Below, piece after piece: positions 37,383-46,324 of a stretch of DNA of 64,000 nucleotides. How positions within the stretch are numbered: the first letter of the stretch is position 1; each line of letters begins with the position of its first letter. A model generated the notes under the pieces. It saw only the letters and a list, made by a program, of their open reading frames with translations. It made no database searches and was not told where the DNA came from. The stretch is taken from the NCBI GenBank assembly GCA_963845735.1, contig CAWJTR010000015.1:191352-255351 (forward strand), read 5' to 3'. Both the position numbers and the translations under genes were made by a program. The DNA comes from AP-15 sp963845735 (GTDB taxonomy: Bacteria; Pseudomonadota; Alphaproteobacteria; ATCC43930; CGMCC-115725).

Positions 37383-38732
37383 ATGTCATCCAAAGGCATC
37401 ACCATCGATCGTCGCCGACTTGGGCTGCTGGGCGCCGGCCTGGCGGTCGCCGCCTCCGGCATCGGCGTGATCCCCGATCTGGTACCGCGGGCGCAGGCCG
37501 CTCCCGCCGAGCCCGAGACCGGGCCGATCAAGGTCGGCATCCTGCATTCGCTCTCCGGCACGATGGCGATCAGCGAGGCGCCGCTGAAGGATGTAATGAT
37601 GATGCTGATCGCCCAGCAGAACGCGAAAGGCGGGGTCATGGGCCGGCAGCTTCAGCCGGTGGTCGTCGATCCGGCCTCCAACTGGCCGCTCTTCGCCGAG
37701 AAGGCCAAGCAGCTGCTGTCGGTCGACAAGGTGGCGGCGGTGTTCGGTTGCTGGACTTCGGTGTCCCGCAAGTCGGTTCTGCCGGTGTTCGAACAGCTGA
37801 ACGGCATCCTCTTGTACCCGGTGCAGTACGAGGGTCAGGAGTGCAGCCGCAACGTGTTCTACACCGGCGCCGCGCCGAACCAGCAGGCGATCCCGGCGGT
37901 CGATTACCTGATGAACCAGGCCGGGGTGAAGCGCTGGGTGCTGGAGGGCACCGATTACGTCTACCCGCGCACGACCAACAAGATCCTCGAAGCCTATCTG
38001 AAGGTGAAGGGCGTCGCGCCGGCCGATCTGATGATCAATTACACGCCGTTCGGCTATTCCGACTGGCAGGCCGAGGTCGCCAAGATCAAGGCGTTCGGCT
38101 CGGCCGGCAAGAAGACTGCGGTGGTCTCGACGATCAACGGCGACGCCAACGTGCCGTTCTACAAGGAGCTCGGCAACCAGGGCATCAAGGCGACCGACAT
38201 CCCGGTGGTGGCCTTCAGCGTCGGCGAACAGGAACTGGCCGGCATCGATACCAAGCCACTGATCGGCCATCTCGCGGCATGGAATTACTTCGAGAGCGTC
38301 GATACCCCGCTCAACAAGGAAGTCGTCGCCGCGTTCAAGGCCTTCGCCAAGGACGACAAGCGAGTGTTCAACGACCCGATGGAGGCGCATTACATCGGCT
38401 TCAACATGTGGGTGAAGGCGGTCGAGAAGGCCGGCGGCACCGATCACGACGCGGTTATCGACGCGATGGTCGGGGTTGCCCATCCAAATCTTTCGGGCGA
38501 TTTCGCGACGATGATGCCCAACCATCACCTGACCAAGCCGGTGCTGATCGGCGAGGTGCAGGGCAACGGGATGTTCAACGTCGTCTGGCAGACGCCGGGC
38601 TTGGTCGTCGCTCAGCCTTGGTCGCCTTATCTGCCGGAGAGCAAGAACCTGATCGGCGATTGGCTGCCGCCGATGTCCTGCGGCAGCTATGACGTCGTCG
38701 CCGGCAAGTGCTTGGGCAATCACAAGGCTTGA
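37383..38732 (+). CDS. urtA: Urea ABC transporter, substrate-binding protein
   Basis: A 449-residue periplasmic binding protein starting at 37383 (MSSKGITIDRRRLGLLG), placed 6 bases after GGGGGAG. The N-terminus with three arginines before a hydrophobic stretch resembles a Tat signal, cleaved after RAQA. The mature domain shows the UrtA pattern: IKVGILHSLSGTMAISE, FGCWTSVSRKSVLPVFE, LLYPVQYEGQECSRNVFYTG, and TNKILEAYLK. UrtA binds urea with high affinity under nitrogen limitation. It is the first gene of the complete operon urtABCDE. Confidence 0.93.
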   Translation: MSSKGITIDRRRLGLLGAGLAVAASGIGVIPDLVPRAQAAPAEPETGPIKVGILHSLSGTMAISEAPLKDVMMMLIAQQNAKGGVMGRQLQPVVVDPASNWPLFAEKAKQLLSVDKVAAVFGCWTSVSRKSVLPVFEQLNGILLYPVQYEGQECSRNVFYTGAAPNQQAIPAVDYLMNQAGVKRWVLEGTDYVYPRTTNKILEAYLKVKGVAPADLMINYTPFGYSDWQAEVAKIKAFGSAGKKTAVVSTINGDANVPFYKELGNQGIKATDIPVVAFSVGEQELAGIDTKPLIGHLAAWNYFESVDTPLNKEVVAAFKAFAKDDKRVFNDPMEAHYIGFNMWVKAVEKAGGTDHDAVIDAMVGVAHPNLSGDFATMMPNHHLTKPVLIGEVQGNGMFNVVWQTPGLVVAQPWSPYLPESKNLIGDWLPPMSCGSYDVVAGKCLGNHKA

Positions 38733-38736
38733 GCGA

Positions 38737-40381
38737 ATGCGCCGTTGCTTGAGGAAGGGCTGGTGCCGCCGGCCCTTTTTTCCGCACGGCTTCATGCTCG
38801 CCGCGCTGGTGGGGTTAATACTGGCGCTGCCGGGTGCGGCGCGCGCTGCCGGCGACCCGTTCGCGAATATCGCCGCCACCAATTTCGACCTCGTGGCGAA
38901 GGGCGTGCAGGAACTGGCCGTTTCGGGCAGCCCGCGTGCCGCGGCGGTCATCGCCGCTCTGCGCGACCGGCAGCTGTTTGCCTGGAAGTGGCCGCGGCCG
39001 GACACGCCGCTTTACATCCGCACCGATAAGGGGTTCGTCGATGCGCGCACCGGCTCTGCGGTGGCAGCGCCGGCGCCGGTGAACCTGCGGCTGGTCATCG
39101 TCAACGATTCGGTGCGCGCTCGCGATCGAGACCGCCGAAGGCGCGCTCGATCTGTCCTCGAAGAGCGCGCCGCAGCGCGGCTGCAAGGCGGCCGATGCGA
39201 TTTTCCAATCGGCCGATGCCGGTGCGTTGCCACTGATCGAGCGGGCGCTGGCTAAGGAACACGATGCCGCGGTCGTCCGCGTGTTGGACGAGGCCCAGGC
39301 CGCGGCGCTGTTGAAATCCGACACCGGGTCGATCTCGGCGCGGCTCACCGCCGTGCACGAAGTGGCGGCGCGGGCGGATCTCTCGGCACGAAGCCTGCTG
39401 TCCTCGCTGCATGGGCAATCGCCTCCTGTCGAGGCGGCAATCGGCGCGGCGATCCACGACATCGACCGCCAGCTGCAACTATGGGGCCTTGCCGAGGACG
39501 TCTATTACGGCTTGAGCCTCGGCGCCGTGCTGCTGTTGGCCGCGACCGGGCTGGCCATCACCTTCGGGGTGATGGGCGTCATCAACATGGCGCATGGCGA
39601 AATGGTGATGATCGGCGCCTACACCACCTTCGTGGTGCAGCAGCTAATCTCTGCCTTTGCCCCGGCGCTTGAAGATCTTGGCCTGTTGTTGGCGGTGCCG
39701 GCGGCCTTTTTAGTGGCGGGCGCACTCGGGGTGGTGATCGAGCGCACTCTGATCCGCTTCCTTTACGGCAGACCGCTCGAGACCCTTCTCGCTACCTGGG
39801 GGCTCAGCCTGATCCTGCAACAGGCCGTGCGCAGCATCTTCGGCCCGACCAACCAGGACGTCAGTTCGCCCTCATGGATGAGCGGCTCGATAGCGCTCGG
39901 CGGGCTCTCGCTGACCGTCAACCGGCTCTGGATCATCCTGTTCGCGTTGCTCGTGCTCGGCGCCCTGATGGCAACGCTGCGCTGGGGCGGGCTCGGACGC
40001 TCCATCCGCGCCGTGACCCAGAACCGGCGCATGGCGGCGGTTATGGGCATTCGCACACCGGTGATTGACGCGCTGACCTTTGGCCTTGGTTCCGGCATTG
40101 CCGGCATGGCCGGCGTGGCACTGAGCCAAATCGACAATGTCAGCCCCAATCTCGGCCAAAGCTACATCATCGACAGTTTCCTCGTGGTGGTGCTCGGCGG
40201 CGTCGGCAATCTGTGGGGAACGTTGTTCGCGGCGATGACCCTCGGGGTGGTCGACAAGTTCGTCGAACCCTTCGAGGGCGCGGTGCTGGCCAAGATCCTG
40301 GTGCTGGTATTCCTGATCCTGTTCATCCAGCGGCGCCCGCAAGGGCTGTTCCCGCTTAAGGGTCGGGCGGCCGAGGCTTGA
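38737..40381 (+). CDS. urtB: Urea ABC transporter permease UrtB, one frame break
   Basis: A LIV-type permease of about 547 residues with the large N-terminal periplasmic extension typical of UrtB: a signal segment LAALVGLILALPGAARA, then NLRLVIVNDSVR. Near 39118 the frame changes, and the rest (AIETAEGALDLSSKSAPQR onward) is in the next frame. The permease half begins YYGLSLGAVLLLAATGLAIT and FGVMGVINMAHGEMVMIGAY, with about eight helices and the LIV signature LGGVGNLWGTLFAA. It starts 4 bases after urtA and its stop shares a base with the urtC start (TGATG). Confidence 0.9.
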
Positions 40382-41505
40382 TGTCGACCGACCGCATCAC
40401 GACAGCGACACTCGGCTGCGTGCTCGGCGGCGCCGCGTTGCTCGCGGTTTTGAACCTGTTCGCCCCGGCGGCGAGCGCAGCACACGTCCCTGACTTCGTA
40501 ATTTCGCTGACCGGCAAGTATCTGTGCTACGCGATCCTGGCGCTGGCGGTCGATCTGGTGTGGGGCTATGTCGGCATCCTGACGCTCGGCCATGCCGCGT
40601 TCTTTGCCCTGGGCGGCTATGCGATGGGCATGTACCTGATGCGGGAGATCGGCGCCCGCGGCGTCTATGCCAATCCGACCTTGCCCGATTTCATGATCTT
40701 CATCGGCTGGAACAAGCTGCCCTGGTACTGGTACGGGTTCGACCATTTCTGGTTCGCCCTGATCATGGTGCTGCTGGTGCCGGGCGTACTGGCCGGCGTG
40801 TTCGGCTGGTTCGCGTTCCGCTCGCGCGTCTCCGGCGTCTATCTGTCGATCATCACCCAAGCGCTGACTTATGCGCTGCTGCTTGCCTTCTTCCGCAACG
40901 ACATGGGTTTCGGCGGCAACAACGGAATGACCGACTTTAAAGACATCTTAGGCTTTCCGCTCAACCGCGAGAGCACTTCGATCGGGTTGATGCTGATCAC
41001 CGCGATCGTGCTGTCGGCGGCGTTCCTACTGGCGCGCGCGATTACGGGCTCGCGGTTCGGCAAGGTGCTGGTGGCGGTGCGCGATGCGGAGTCGCGTACC
41101 CGCTTTCTCGGCTACCGGCCAGAATCGTACAAGCTCGTGGTGTGGGTGGTCTCGGCGGTGATCGCCGGGATCGGCGGTGCGCTTTACGTGCCGCAGGTCG
41201 GCATCATCAACCCGTCGGAATTCGCGCCCGGCAATTCGATCGAGGCGGTGATCTGGGTCGCGGTCGGCGGGCGCGGCACGCTCGCTGGAGCGATCCTCGG
41301 CGCCGTCATAGTAAATCTCGGCAAGACCTGGTTGACGAGCGCCTTGCCTGAAATCTGGCTGTTTGCGTTCGGCGGATTGTTCATCTTGGTGACATTATTC
41401 CTGCCGCGGGGAATCATCGGTCTGTTCGCGGCGCGCTCGGTCGGCGGCGCCAGGCCAGAGTCCGAATCGCCTGCTGCCGCGGCGGCGCGCGAGGTCACGG
41501 GGTGA
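40381..41505 (+). CDS. urtC: Urea ABC transporter permease UrtC
   Basis: A 374-residue membrane permease starting at 40381. It has about nine helices, including YAILALAVDLVWGYVGIL followed by TLGHAAFFALGGYAMGMYL, which is the UrtC form of the LIV permease signature. AVRDAESRTRFLGYRPESYK gives the loop that contacts the ATPases. The C-terminus is polar with Ala-rich residues. It pairs with UrtB to form the urea channel in the inner membrane. It overlaps both neighbours: one base with urtB and four with urtD. Confidence 0.93.
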   Translation: MSTDRITTATLGCVLGGAALLAVLNLFAPAASAAHVPDFVISLTGKYLCYAILALAVDLVWGYVGILTLGHAAFFALGGYAMGMYLMREIGARGVYANPTLPDFMIFIGWNKLPWYWYGFDHFWFALIMVLLVPGVLAGVFGWFAFRSRVSGVYLSIITQALTYALLLAFFRNDMGFGGNNGMTDFKDILGFPLNRESTSIGLMLITAIVLSAAFLLARAITGSRFGKVLVAVRDAESRTRFLGYRPESYKLVVWVVSAVIAGIGGALYVPQVGIINPSEFAPGNSIEAVIWVAVGGRGTLAGAILGAVIVNLGKTWLTSALPEIWLFAFGGLFILVTLFLPRGIIGLFAARSVGGARPESESPAAAAAREVTG

Positions 41506-42245
41506 CTGGGGGAACCCTCCTCGATCTCGACGGCGTCAGCGTCTCGTTCGATGGCTTCAAGGCGCTCAACGAACTGTCCCTAGTGCTCGAACCAGGCGAG
41601 ATGCGGGCGGTAATCGGCCCCAATGGCGCCGGCAAGACCACCATGATGGACGTGATCACCGGCAAGACAAAGCCTGATGCCGGGCGGGTCGTGTTTGGCG
41701 ACGATACCGATTTGACGCGGCTCGACGAGCCGGCGATCGCCCGGCTCGGCATCGGCCGCAAGTTTCAGCGGCCGACGGTGTTCGAGCCGCTGTCGGTGCG
41801 CGACAACGTGCTGCTCGCGCTCGATGGCGATCGCTCTCCCCGCTTCGCGCTGTGGGCGCGCGAGACGCCCGATGAGCGCGCGCGAATCGAGGAGATCCTG
41901 TTGACGACACGTCTCGGTGCCGAACGCTACCGCCGTGCGGCCGACCTCTCGCACGGTCAGAAGCAGTGGCTGGAGATCGGCATGCTGCTCGCTCAGAACC
42001 CCAGATTGCTCCTGGTTGACGAGCCGGTGGCCGGCATGACCGATGCGGAGACCGCAGCGACGGCGGATCTGCTGCGCGAGATCAACCGTACCCGCAGCGT
42101 GGTGGTGGTTGAACACGACATGGCGTTCGTGCGGGCGCTTGGGGTGAAGGTGACGGTGCTGCATGAGGGGGCGGTGCTGGCGGAAGGCTCGATCGACGCC
42201 ATTCAGGACAATCCGCGCGTCGTCGAAGTCTATCTCGGGCGGTGA
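41502..42245 (+). CDS. urtD: Urea ABC transporter ATP-binding protein UrtD
   Basis: A 247-residue LivG-type ATPase starting at a GTG that overlaps the urtC stop (GTGA). Walker A is GPNGAGKTTMMDVI, the signature LSHGQKQWLEIGMLLAQ, and Walker B LLLVDEPVAGMTDAE, with VVVEHDMAFVRAL providing the switch His. RKFQRPTVFEPLSVRDNV is typical of urea/branched-chain transporters. It energises urea uptake together with UrtE. The GTG start within the stop of urtC implies translational coupling. Confidence 0.93.
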   Translation: MTGGTLLDLDGVSVSFDGFKALNELSLVLEPGEMRAVIGPNGAGKTTMMDVITGKTKPDAGRVVFGDDTDLTRLDEPAIARLGIGRKFQRPTVFEPLSVRDNVLLALDGDRSPRFALWARETPDERARIEEILLTTRLGAERYRRAADLSHGQKQWLEIGMLLAQNPRLLLVDEPVAGMTDAETAATADLLREINRTRSVVVVEHDMAFVRALGVKVTVLHEGAVLAEGSIDAIQDNPRVVEVYLGR

Positions 42246-42248
42246 GAC

Positions 42249-42944
42249 GTGCTGTCGGTCGACGCCATCGACCTTTACTACGGCGCGAGCCAGGCGCTGC
42301 GCCGCGTCAGCCTGACGGCGAAAAAGGGCGAGGTGACCTGCATCCTTGGCCGCAATGGCGTCGGTAAGACCAGCCTGTTGCGGGCAATCTTCGGGCTCCA
42401 GCCGATCCGAGCCGGACAGATTGCTTGGGAAGACCGAGATCTGACCGGCCTATCTCCGTATCAGCGCGCCCGTGCCGGCTTGGCGCTGGTGCCGCAGGGC
42501 CGCGAGATCTTTCCGCGTCTGACCGTTGCGGAGAATCTGGAGACCGGATTTGCCGTCTTGCCGCGCGGCCTGCGCCGTGTCTCTGACGAAATCTTCGAGT
42601 TGTTTCCGGCGCTGAAGGAGATGCTGCGTCGGCGTGGCGGCGACCTCTCCGGCGGCCAGCAGCAGCAACTGGCAATCGCGCGCGCGCTGGTCACGCGGCC
42701 CCGGCTTCTGGTCCTCGACGAGCCGACCGAGGGCATCCAGCCTTCGATCATCAAGGACATTGAGCGCGTCATTCGCGGTCTAGCCGCGCGCGGCGACATG
42801 GCAATCCTGTTGGTCGAGCAGTATTTCGAATTCGCCCGCGACCTTGCTGCCTCCTACCTCGTCATGCAGCGCGGCGAAGTTGTCGCCTCCGGCCGCCGCG
42901 AGGACATGGATGAGGCAGCAATTCGCACCTTTCTGACCGTTTAA
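42249..42944 (+). CDS. urtE: Urea ABC transporter ATP-binding protein UrtE
   Basis: A 231-residue LivF-type ATPase starting at GTG 42249, 3 bases after urtD. It contains Walker A LGRNGVGKTSLLRAIF, signature LSGGQQQQLAIARAL, and Walker B LLVLDEPTEGIQPSII. The REIFPRLTVAENLETGF segment and the switch VEQYFEFARDLA also match UrtE. It is the last gene of the urt operon. No urease or allophanate/urea carboxylase genes follow, so the imported urea must be used by enzymes encoded elsewhere. A weak GGAAAGGTG/CACTTTCC inverted pair after the stop may be a terminator. Confidence 0.93.
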   Translation: MLSVDAIDLYYGASQALRRVSLTAKKGEVTCILGRNGVGKTSLLRAIFGLQPIRAGQIAWEDRDLTGLSPYQRARAGLALVPQGREIFPRLTVAENLETGFAVLPRGLRRVSDEIFELFPALKEMLRRRGGDLSGGQQQQLAIARALVTRPRLLVLDEPTEGIQPSIIKDIERVIRGLAARGDMAILLVEQYFEFARDLAASYLVMQRGEVVASGRREDMDEAAIRTFLTV

Positions 42945-43165
42945 TCGGAAAGGTGGGGAGCTATACCCAGTCACTTTCCTGATTGCGCCCAATTAGCAAA
43001 ACCCGTCGAGGCAGGGAAAGGAGCCGCAAGGGAGCCCGGTTCGGAAAGCGCTGGCGCTGGCCGGAATTGGATTGTTTGCTCCCAGAACGATCGGGAATTC
43101 ATCATTCCCTGGAAATTTAAATCTTACGCGCAAGAGGGGTCAGCACCTGCGGGGCACGATCGGGG

Positions 43166-43885
43166 TTAGCTGGTTTCGATCGCCGGGGTGAAGATGTAGC
43201 CGCTGCCGCGCACGGTCTTTATAATCGACGGTCGCTGCGGGTCGTCCTCGAGCTTGCGGCGAAGCCGTCCGACTTGCACGTCGATCGTCCGGTCGAACGG
43301 CCCGGCCTCGCGATTGCGCGCCAAGTCCAACAGCTGATCACGAGTCAGCACCTGGTTGGCATTGTTGACGAACGCCGCCAACAAGTCGAATTCGCCGGTG
43401 GTCAGCCGAACCTCCTTGCCCGCGGGCGAATAGAGCTCGCGGCTTGAAAGATCGAGGTTCCAGCCGGCAAACCGTGCCTTCGATCGCAGCGCCGGCGCCC
43501 GCTCTGCGGTCCGGCTCGAGACGCGGCGTAGCACGCTCTTGACCCGCGCCAACAGTTCGCGCAGGTGGAAGGGCTTCGGCAGATAGTCATCGGCACCCAT
43601 TTCGAGGCCGATGATGCGGTCGACGGTCTCGCCACGTCCGGTCAGGATGATAATTCCGACGTCAGATTCCTCGCGCAAAGAGCGGGCGAGCGACAGCCCG
43701 TCCTCGCCGGGCAACATCAGATCCAGAATGACGAGATCGACCTGCGATTGCGCTAAGGCGTGGCGCATCTCGGCACCGTCATGAGCGGTCGAGACCCGAT
43801 AGCCCTCGCCGGACAGATAGTCCTCGACCATTTCGCAGATCTCCCTTTGATCGTCGACGACCAGGATATGACCATTGTCGCTCAT
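43166..43885 (-). CDS. OmpR-family response regulator (orphan)
   Basis: This 239-residue regulator has an N-terminal receiver domain with acidic pair Asp11/Asp12, phospho-acceptor Asp55 (LVILDLMLPGEDG), Thr82 and Lys104 (YLPKPFHLREL). The C-terminal winged helix has EVRLTTGEFDLLAAFVNNAN, DRTIDVQVGRLRRKLEDDP and TVRGSGYIFTP. It should bind tandem direct repeats when phosphorylated. No histidine kinase gene is adjacent on either side. It diverges from the ECF sigma gene, and TTACA repeats in the shared gap are candidate binding sites for it. Confidence 0.9.
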   Translation of the reverse strand: MSDNGHILVVDDQREICEMVEDYLSGEGYRVSTAHDGAEMRHALAQSQVDLVILDLMLPGEDGLSLARSLREESDVGIIILTGRGETVDRIIGLEMGADDYLPKPFHLRELLARVKSVLRRVSSRTAERAPALRSKARFAGWNLDLSSRELYSPAGKEVRLTTGEFDLLAAFVNNANQVLTRDQLLDLARNREAGPFDRTIDVQVGRLRRKLEDDPQRPSIIKTVRGSGYIFTPAIETS

Positions 43886-43963
43886 TTCGGTCCGCCACTT
43901 GCCTGCGCAGCGGGGCGGTGAGAGCCCGACGCCGTGACCCTGGAGGGAGCATCATACATAAGG

Positions 43964-44011
43964 TTACAAATCCTTACACAAAACCACATGGACTGACATC
44001 ATCGAATTACA
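43964..44011. promoter_or_regulatory. TTACA direct repeats, candidate binding site of the divergent response regulator
   Basis: TTACA occurs at 43964-43968 and 43974-43978, exactly 10 bases apart, and again at 44007-44011. OmpR/PhoB-type regulators bind head-to-tail half sites one helical turn apart, so this is a plausible operator in the gap between the regulator gene (start 43885) and the sigma gene (start 44079). Binding is inferred, not shown. Confidence 0.45.
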
Positions 44012-44030
44012 TCCTCGCGATAGGTTTAGC

Positions 44031-44062
44031 GGCGCCAATCGGCCCTCGGGCCGATTGGCGCC
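44031..44062. promoter_or_regulatory. Perfect 14-bp inverted repeat just upstream of the ECF sigma gene
   Basis: GGCGCCAATCGGCC at 44031-44044 and GGCCGATTGGCGCC at 44049-44062 are exact reverse complements around a 4-base loop (CTCG). The hairpin ends 6 bases before the GGGAGG ribosome site of the sigma gene. It could be an RNA hairpin that controls translation or transcript stability, or a dimeric protein operator. No U-run follows, so it is not a typical terminator. Confidence 0.7.
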
Positions 44063-44078
44063 GGCATTGGGAGGCTTC

Positions 44079-44699
44079 GTGGCGGATCCTCATCAGGCGA
44101 TCGAGGCTGAAATCCCGCGCCTTCGGCGCTACGCACGGGCGCTGACCCGTGACGTTGTACTCGCCGACGATCTCGTTCAAGACTGCCTGACCCGCGCTCT
44201 GGCGAAGCTCCACCTCTGGCAGGGGGGCACCGATCTGCACGCGTGGTTGTTTACGATCCTTCACAACCAATATGTCAATCACGTGCGCCGCTCCGTGCGT
44301 GAGGGAGCCGGGGTCCGATTGAGTGACAACGAGCCGTTGCTGGCCCGAGCTCCGCAGCAGGGACACGGGCTTGAATTGCGCGACCTCGGGCGTGCGATCG
44401 CCAAGCTCCCCGAGGAACAGCGTTCCACGCTCCTCTTGGTTGGATTGGAGGGTATGCGCTACGATGAGGTTGCGGCCGTGCTCGACGTACCGGTCGGAAC
44501 CATTCGCTCGCGGCTGTCGCGTGGTCGTGAAGCCTTGCGCCGGCTCATGGGGTTCGCTGCTGACGAAGCATCCGATGCCGGCACCGGTCGCATTCCAGCC
44601 CGGCGTTTCACTGGGACGGCCGGGGGCTTCGACAGGGTGGTCAGTCCTGCCGATCGAACATCAGGCCAGCGGACACGGCCGGTCACGAGATCGGTTTAA
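44079..44699 (+). CDS. ECF-subfamily RNA polymerase sigma factor
   Basis: A 206-residue ECF sigma factor. The GTG at 44079 has GGGAGG 5 bases upstream. Region 2 shows RLRRYARALTRDVVLADDLV, with QDCLTRALAK after it, and AWLFTILHNQYVNHVRRS. Region 4 has LPEEQRSTLLLVGLEGMRYD, the helix-turn-helix AAVLDVPVGTIRSRLSRGRE. The last 45 residues are an unconserved Arg/Thr-rich tail. No anti-sigma gene is adjacent, as the next genes are mreB onward. Its class is unclear; it resembles alphaproteobacterial stress sigma factors. An unusually strong hairpin precedes it. Confidence 0.87.
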   Translation: MADPHQAIEAEIPRLRRYARALTRDVVLADDLVQDCLTRALAKLHLWQGGTDLHAWLFTILHNQYVNHVRRSVREGAGVRLSDNEPLLARAPQQGHGLELRDLGRAIAKLPEEQRSTLLLVGLEGMRYDEVAAVLDVPVGTIRSRLSRGREALRRLMGFAADEASDAGTGRIPARRFTGTAGGFDRVVSPADRTSGQRTRPVTRSV

Positions 44700-45139
44700 G
44701 AAACGGGGGCGAGCTGAGCCTTCATTGATCGGCGTCGCGCGGCAATAATCGAGCTGATGCGAAGTCGCGGTCAACCATTCGCTGCGCACCGCTTTAAAGC
44801 CGGTCTTCCACAGTCTGTCGCGCATCCTTCGTGCGCCGATAGGCTTGCGATATTTGTTGAGATTAACGATCCTCACGGCTGCCGTTCTATTCGCGCGTTA
44901 TTTTGCCGAAATATAGCCGATTGAGGCATTGGCGCCTCCACGAACGGGCTCATCGATAGGCGGCTTGCAAAGGAGAGCTCGATCCGCAAGGATCGCCCCC
45001 TCGCCCCGGGGGAATATACGTGGCGGGCATCCTAGCATGTACCGGGGCATGACACGGATGGATGGGCGATCCGGTTCGTGGGAGCTCATCGACAGCAGCG
45101 CGGCCGCCTAATCCTCGGCAACGTTGGGTTCGCAGCAAG
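44700..45139. other. Intergenic region between the sigma gene and mreB, no gene seen
   Basis: About 440 bases with no conserved frame. A small hairpin CGATCC-GCAA-GGATCG, with a GNRA-type loop, lies near 44980-44995 and is followed by a C-rich/G-rich pair. The mreB promoter should lie here. I could not pick one with confidence. Confidence 0.35.
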
Positions 45140-46180
45140 ATGTTTGGAAGAATGTTGGGCCTATTGTCCGCCGATATGGCTATCGACCTCGGTACGGCGA
45201 ACACCCTCGTCTATGTGAAAGGGCGAGGCATCGTCCTCAACGAGCCGTCAGTGGTGGCGATCGCCAGCGTCAAGGGCAAGAAGCAGGTGCTCGCGGTCGG
45301 CGAGGAAGCGAAGCTGATGCTCGGCCGCACCCCGGGCTACATCCAGGCGATCCGCCCGTTGCGCGATGGCGTGATCGCCGATTTCGAAGTCACGGAAGAA
45401 ATGATCAAGCATTTCATCCGCAAAGTTCACAACCGCCGCAGCTTCGCCACCCCGCAGGTCGTCGTCTGCGTGCCGTCAGGCTCGACTGCCGTCGAGCGGC
45501 GCGCGATCCAGGAATCCGCCGAAAGTGCCGGCGCCAGGCGGGTTTTCCTGATCGAGGAACCAATGGCTGCAGCGATCGGCGCAGGCCTTCCGGTTACCGA
45601 GCCGACCGGCTCGATGGTGGTCGACGTTGGCGGTGGCACGACCGAAGTGGCGGTGCTTTCGTTGGGCGGCATCGTCTATTGCCGATCGGTTCGGGTCGGC
45701 GGCGACAAAATGGACGAGTCGATCATCGCTTACATCCGGCGCAACCATAATCTTCTGGTCGGCGAAAGCAGCGCCGAGCGGATCAAAAAGGAAATCGGTT
45801 CCGCATGCATGCCGGAAGACGGGGAGGGCCGGGTAATGGAGATTAAGGGGCGCGACCTGATGAACGGCGTACCAAAGGAAATCGTGATCAGCGAACGTCA
45901 GATTTCGGAGAGTCTCGCCGAGCCGGTTGGATCAATCGTCGAGGCGGTCAAAGTAGCGCTTGAGCACACCGCGCCCGAACTCGCCGCGGATATCGTCGAC
46001 AAGGGGATCGTGCTGACTGGCGGCGGCGCGCTACTTAGCAATCTGGATCTGGTGCTGCGTCACGCCACCGGACTCCCAGTCTCGATCGCCGATGACCCGC
46101 TGAGCTGCGTGGCGCTTGGAACCGGCCGAACGCTCGAAGAGATGAAGACGTTGAGATCGGTGTTGATCAATACTTGGTAA
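45140..46180 (+). CDS. mreB: Rod shape-determining protein MreB
   Basis: A 346-residue bacterial actin. The start at 45140 gives MFGRMLGLLSADMAIDLGTA, and the N-terminal amphipathic helix for membrane binding is present. The phosphate-binding loops are DLGTANTLVYVKGRGIVLNE and VVDVGGGTTEVAVLSLGG, with the adenosine site near IVLTGGGALLSNLD. MreB filaments guide the lateral cell-wall synthesis machinery made by the genes that follow. It heads the operon mreB-mreC-mreD-mrdA-rodA. Confidence 0.96.
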   Translation: MFGRMLGLLSADMAIDLGTANTLVYVKGRGIVLNEPSVVAIASVKGKKQVLAVGEEAKLMLGRTPGYIQAIRPLRDGVIADFEVTEEMIKHFIRKVHNRRSFATPQVVVCVPSGSTAVERRAIQESAESAGARRVFLIEEPMAAAIGAGLPVTEPTGSMVVDVGGGTTEVAVLSLGGIVYCRSVRVGGDKMDESIIAYIRRNHNLLVGESSAERIKKEIGSACMPEDGEGRVMEIKGRDLMNGVPKEIVISERQISESLAEPVGSIVEAVKVALEHTAPELAADIVDKGIVLTGGGALLSNLDLVLRHATGLPVSIADDPLSCVALGTGRTLEEMKTLRSVLINTW

Positions 46181-46324
46181 AGGTCTTTATCTGGCGGGCG
46201 ACAAGCGGGGGGGACCCATGAAAGCCGGCGCTGCCGTGCGGCTGCGAGGGGTTTGGGGCGCCGAAGGTTGTGGGCGGAGGCGCGCATACGGCTGCGACCT
46301 TGCTCGCCAGCGGCTGAGGGCGGT

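Noticed and set aside
42945..42990. Terminator after urtE
   Set aside because: The GGAAAGGTG and CACTTTCC pair is imperfect and lacks a U-run, so it is mentioned with urtE but not listed as a feature.
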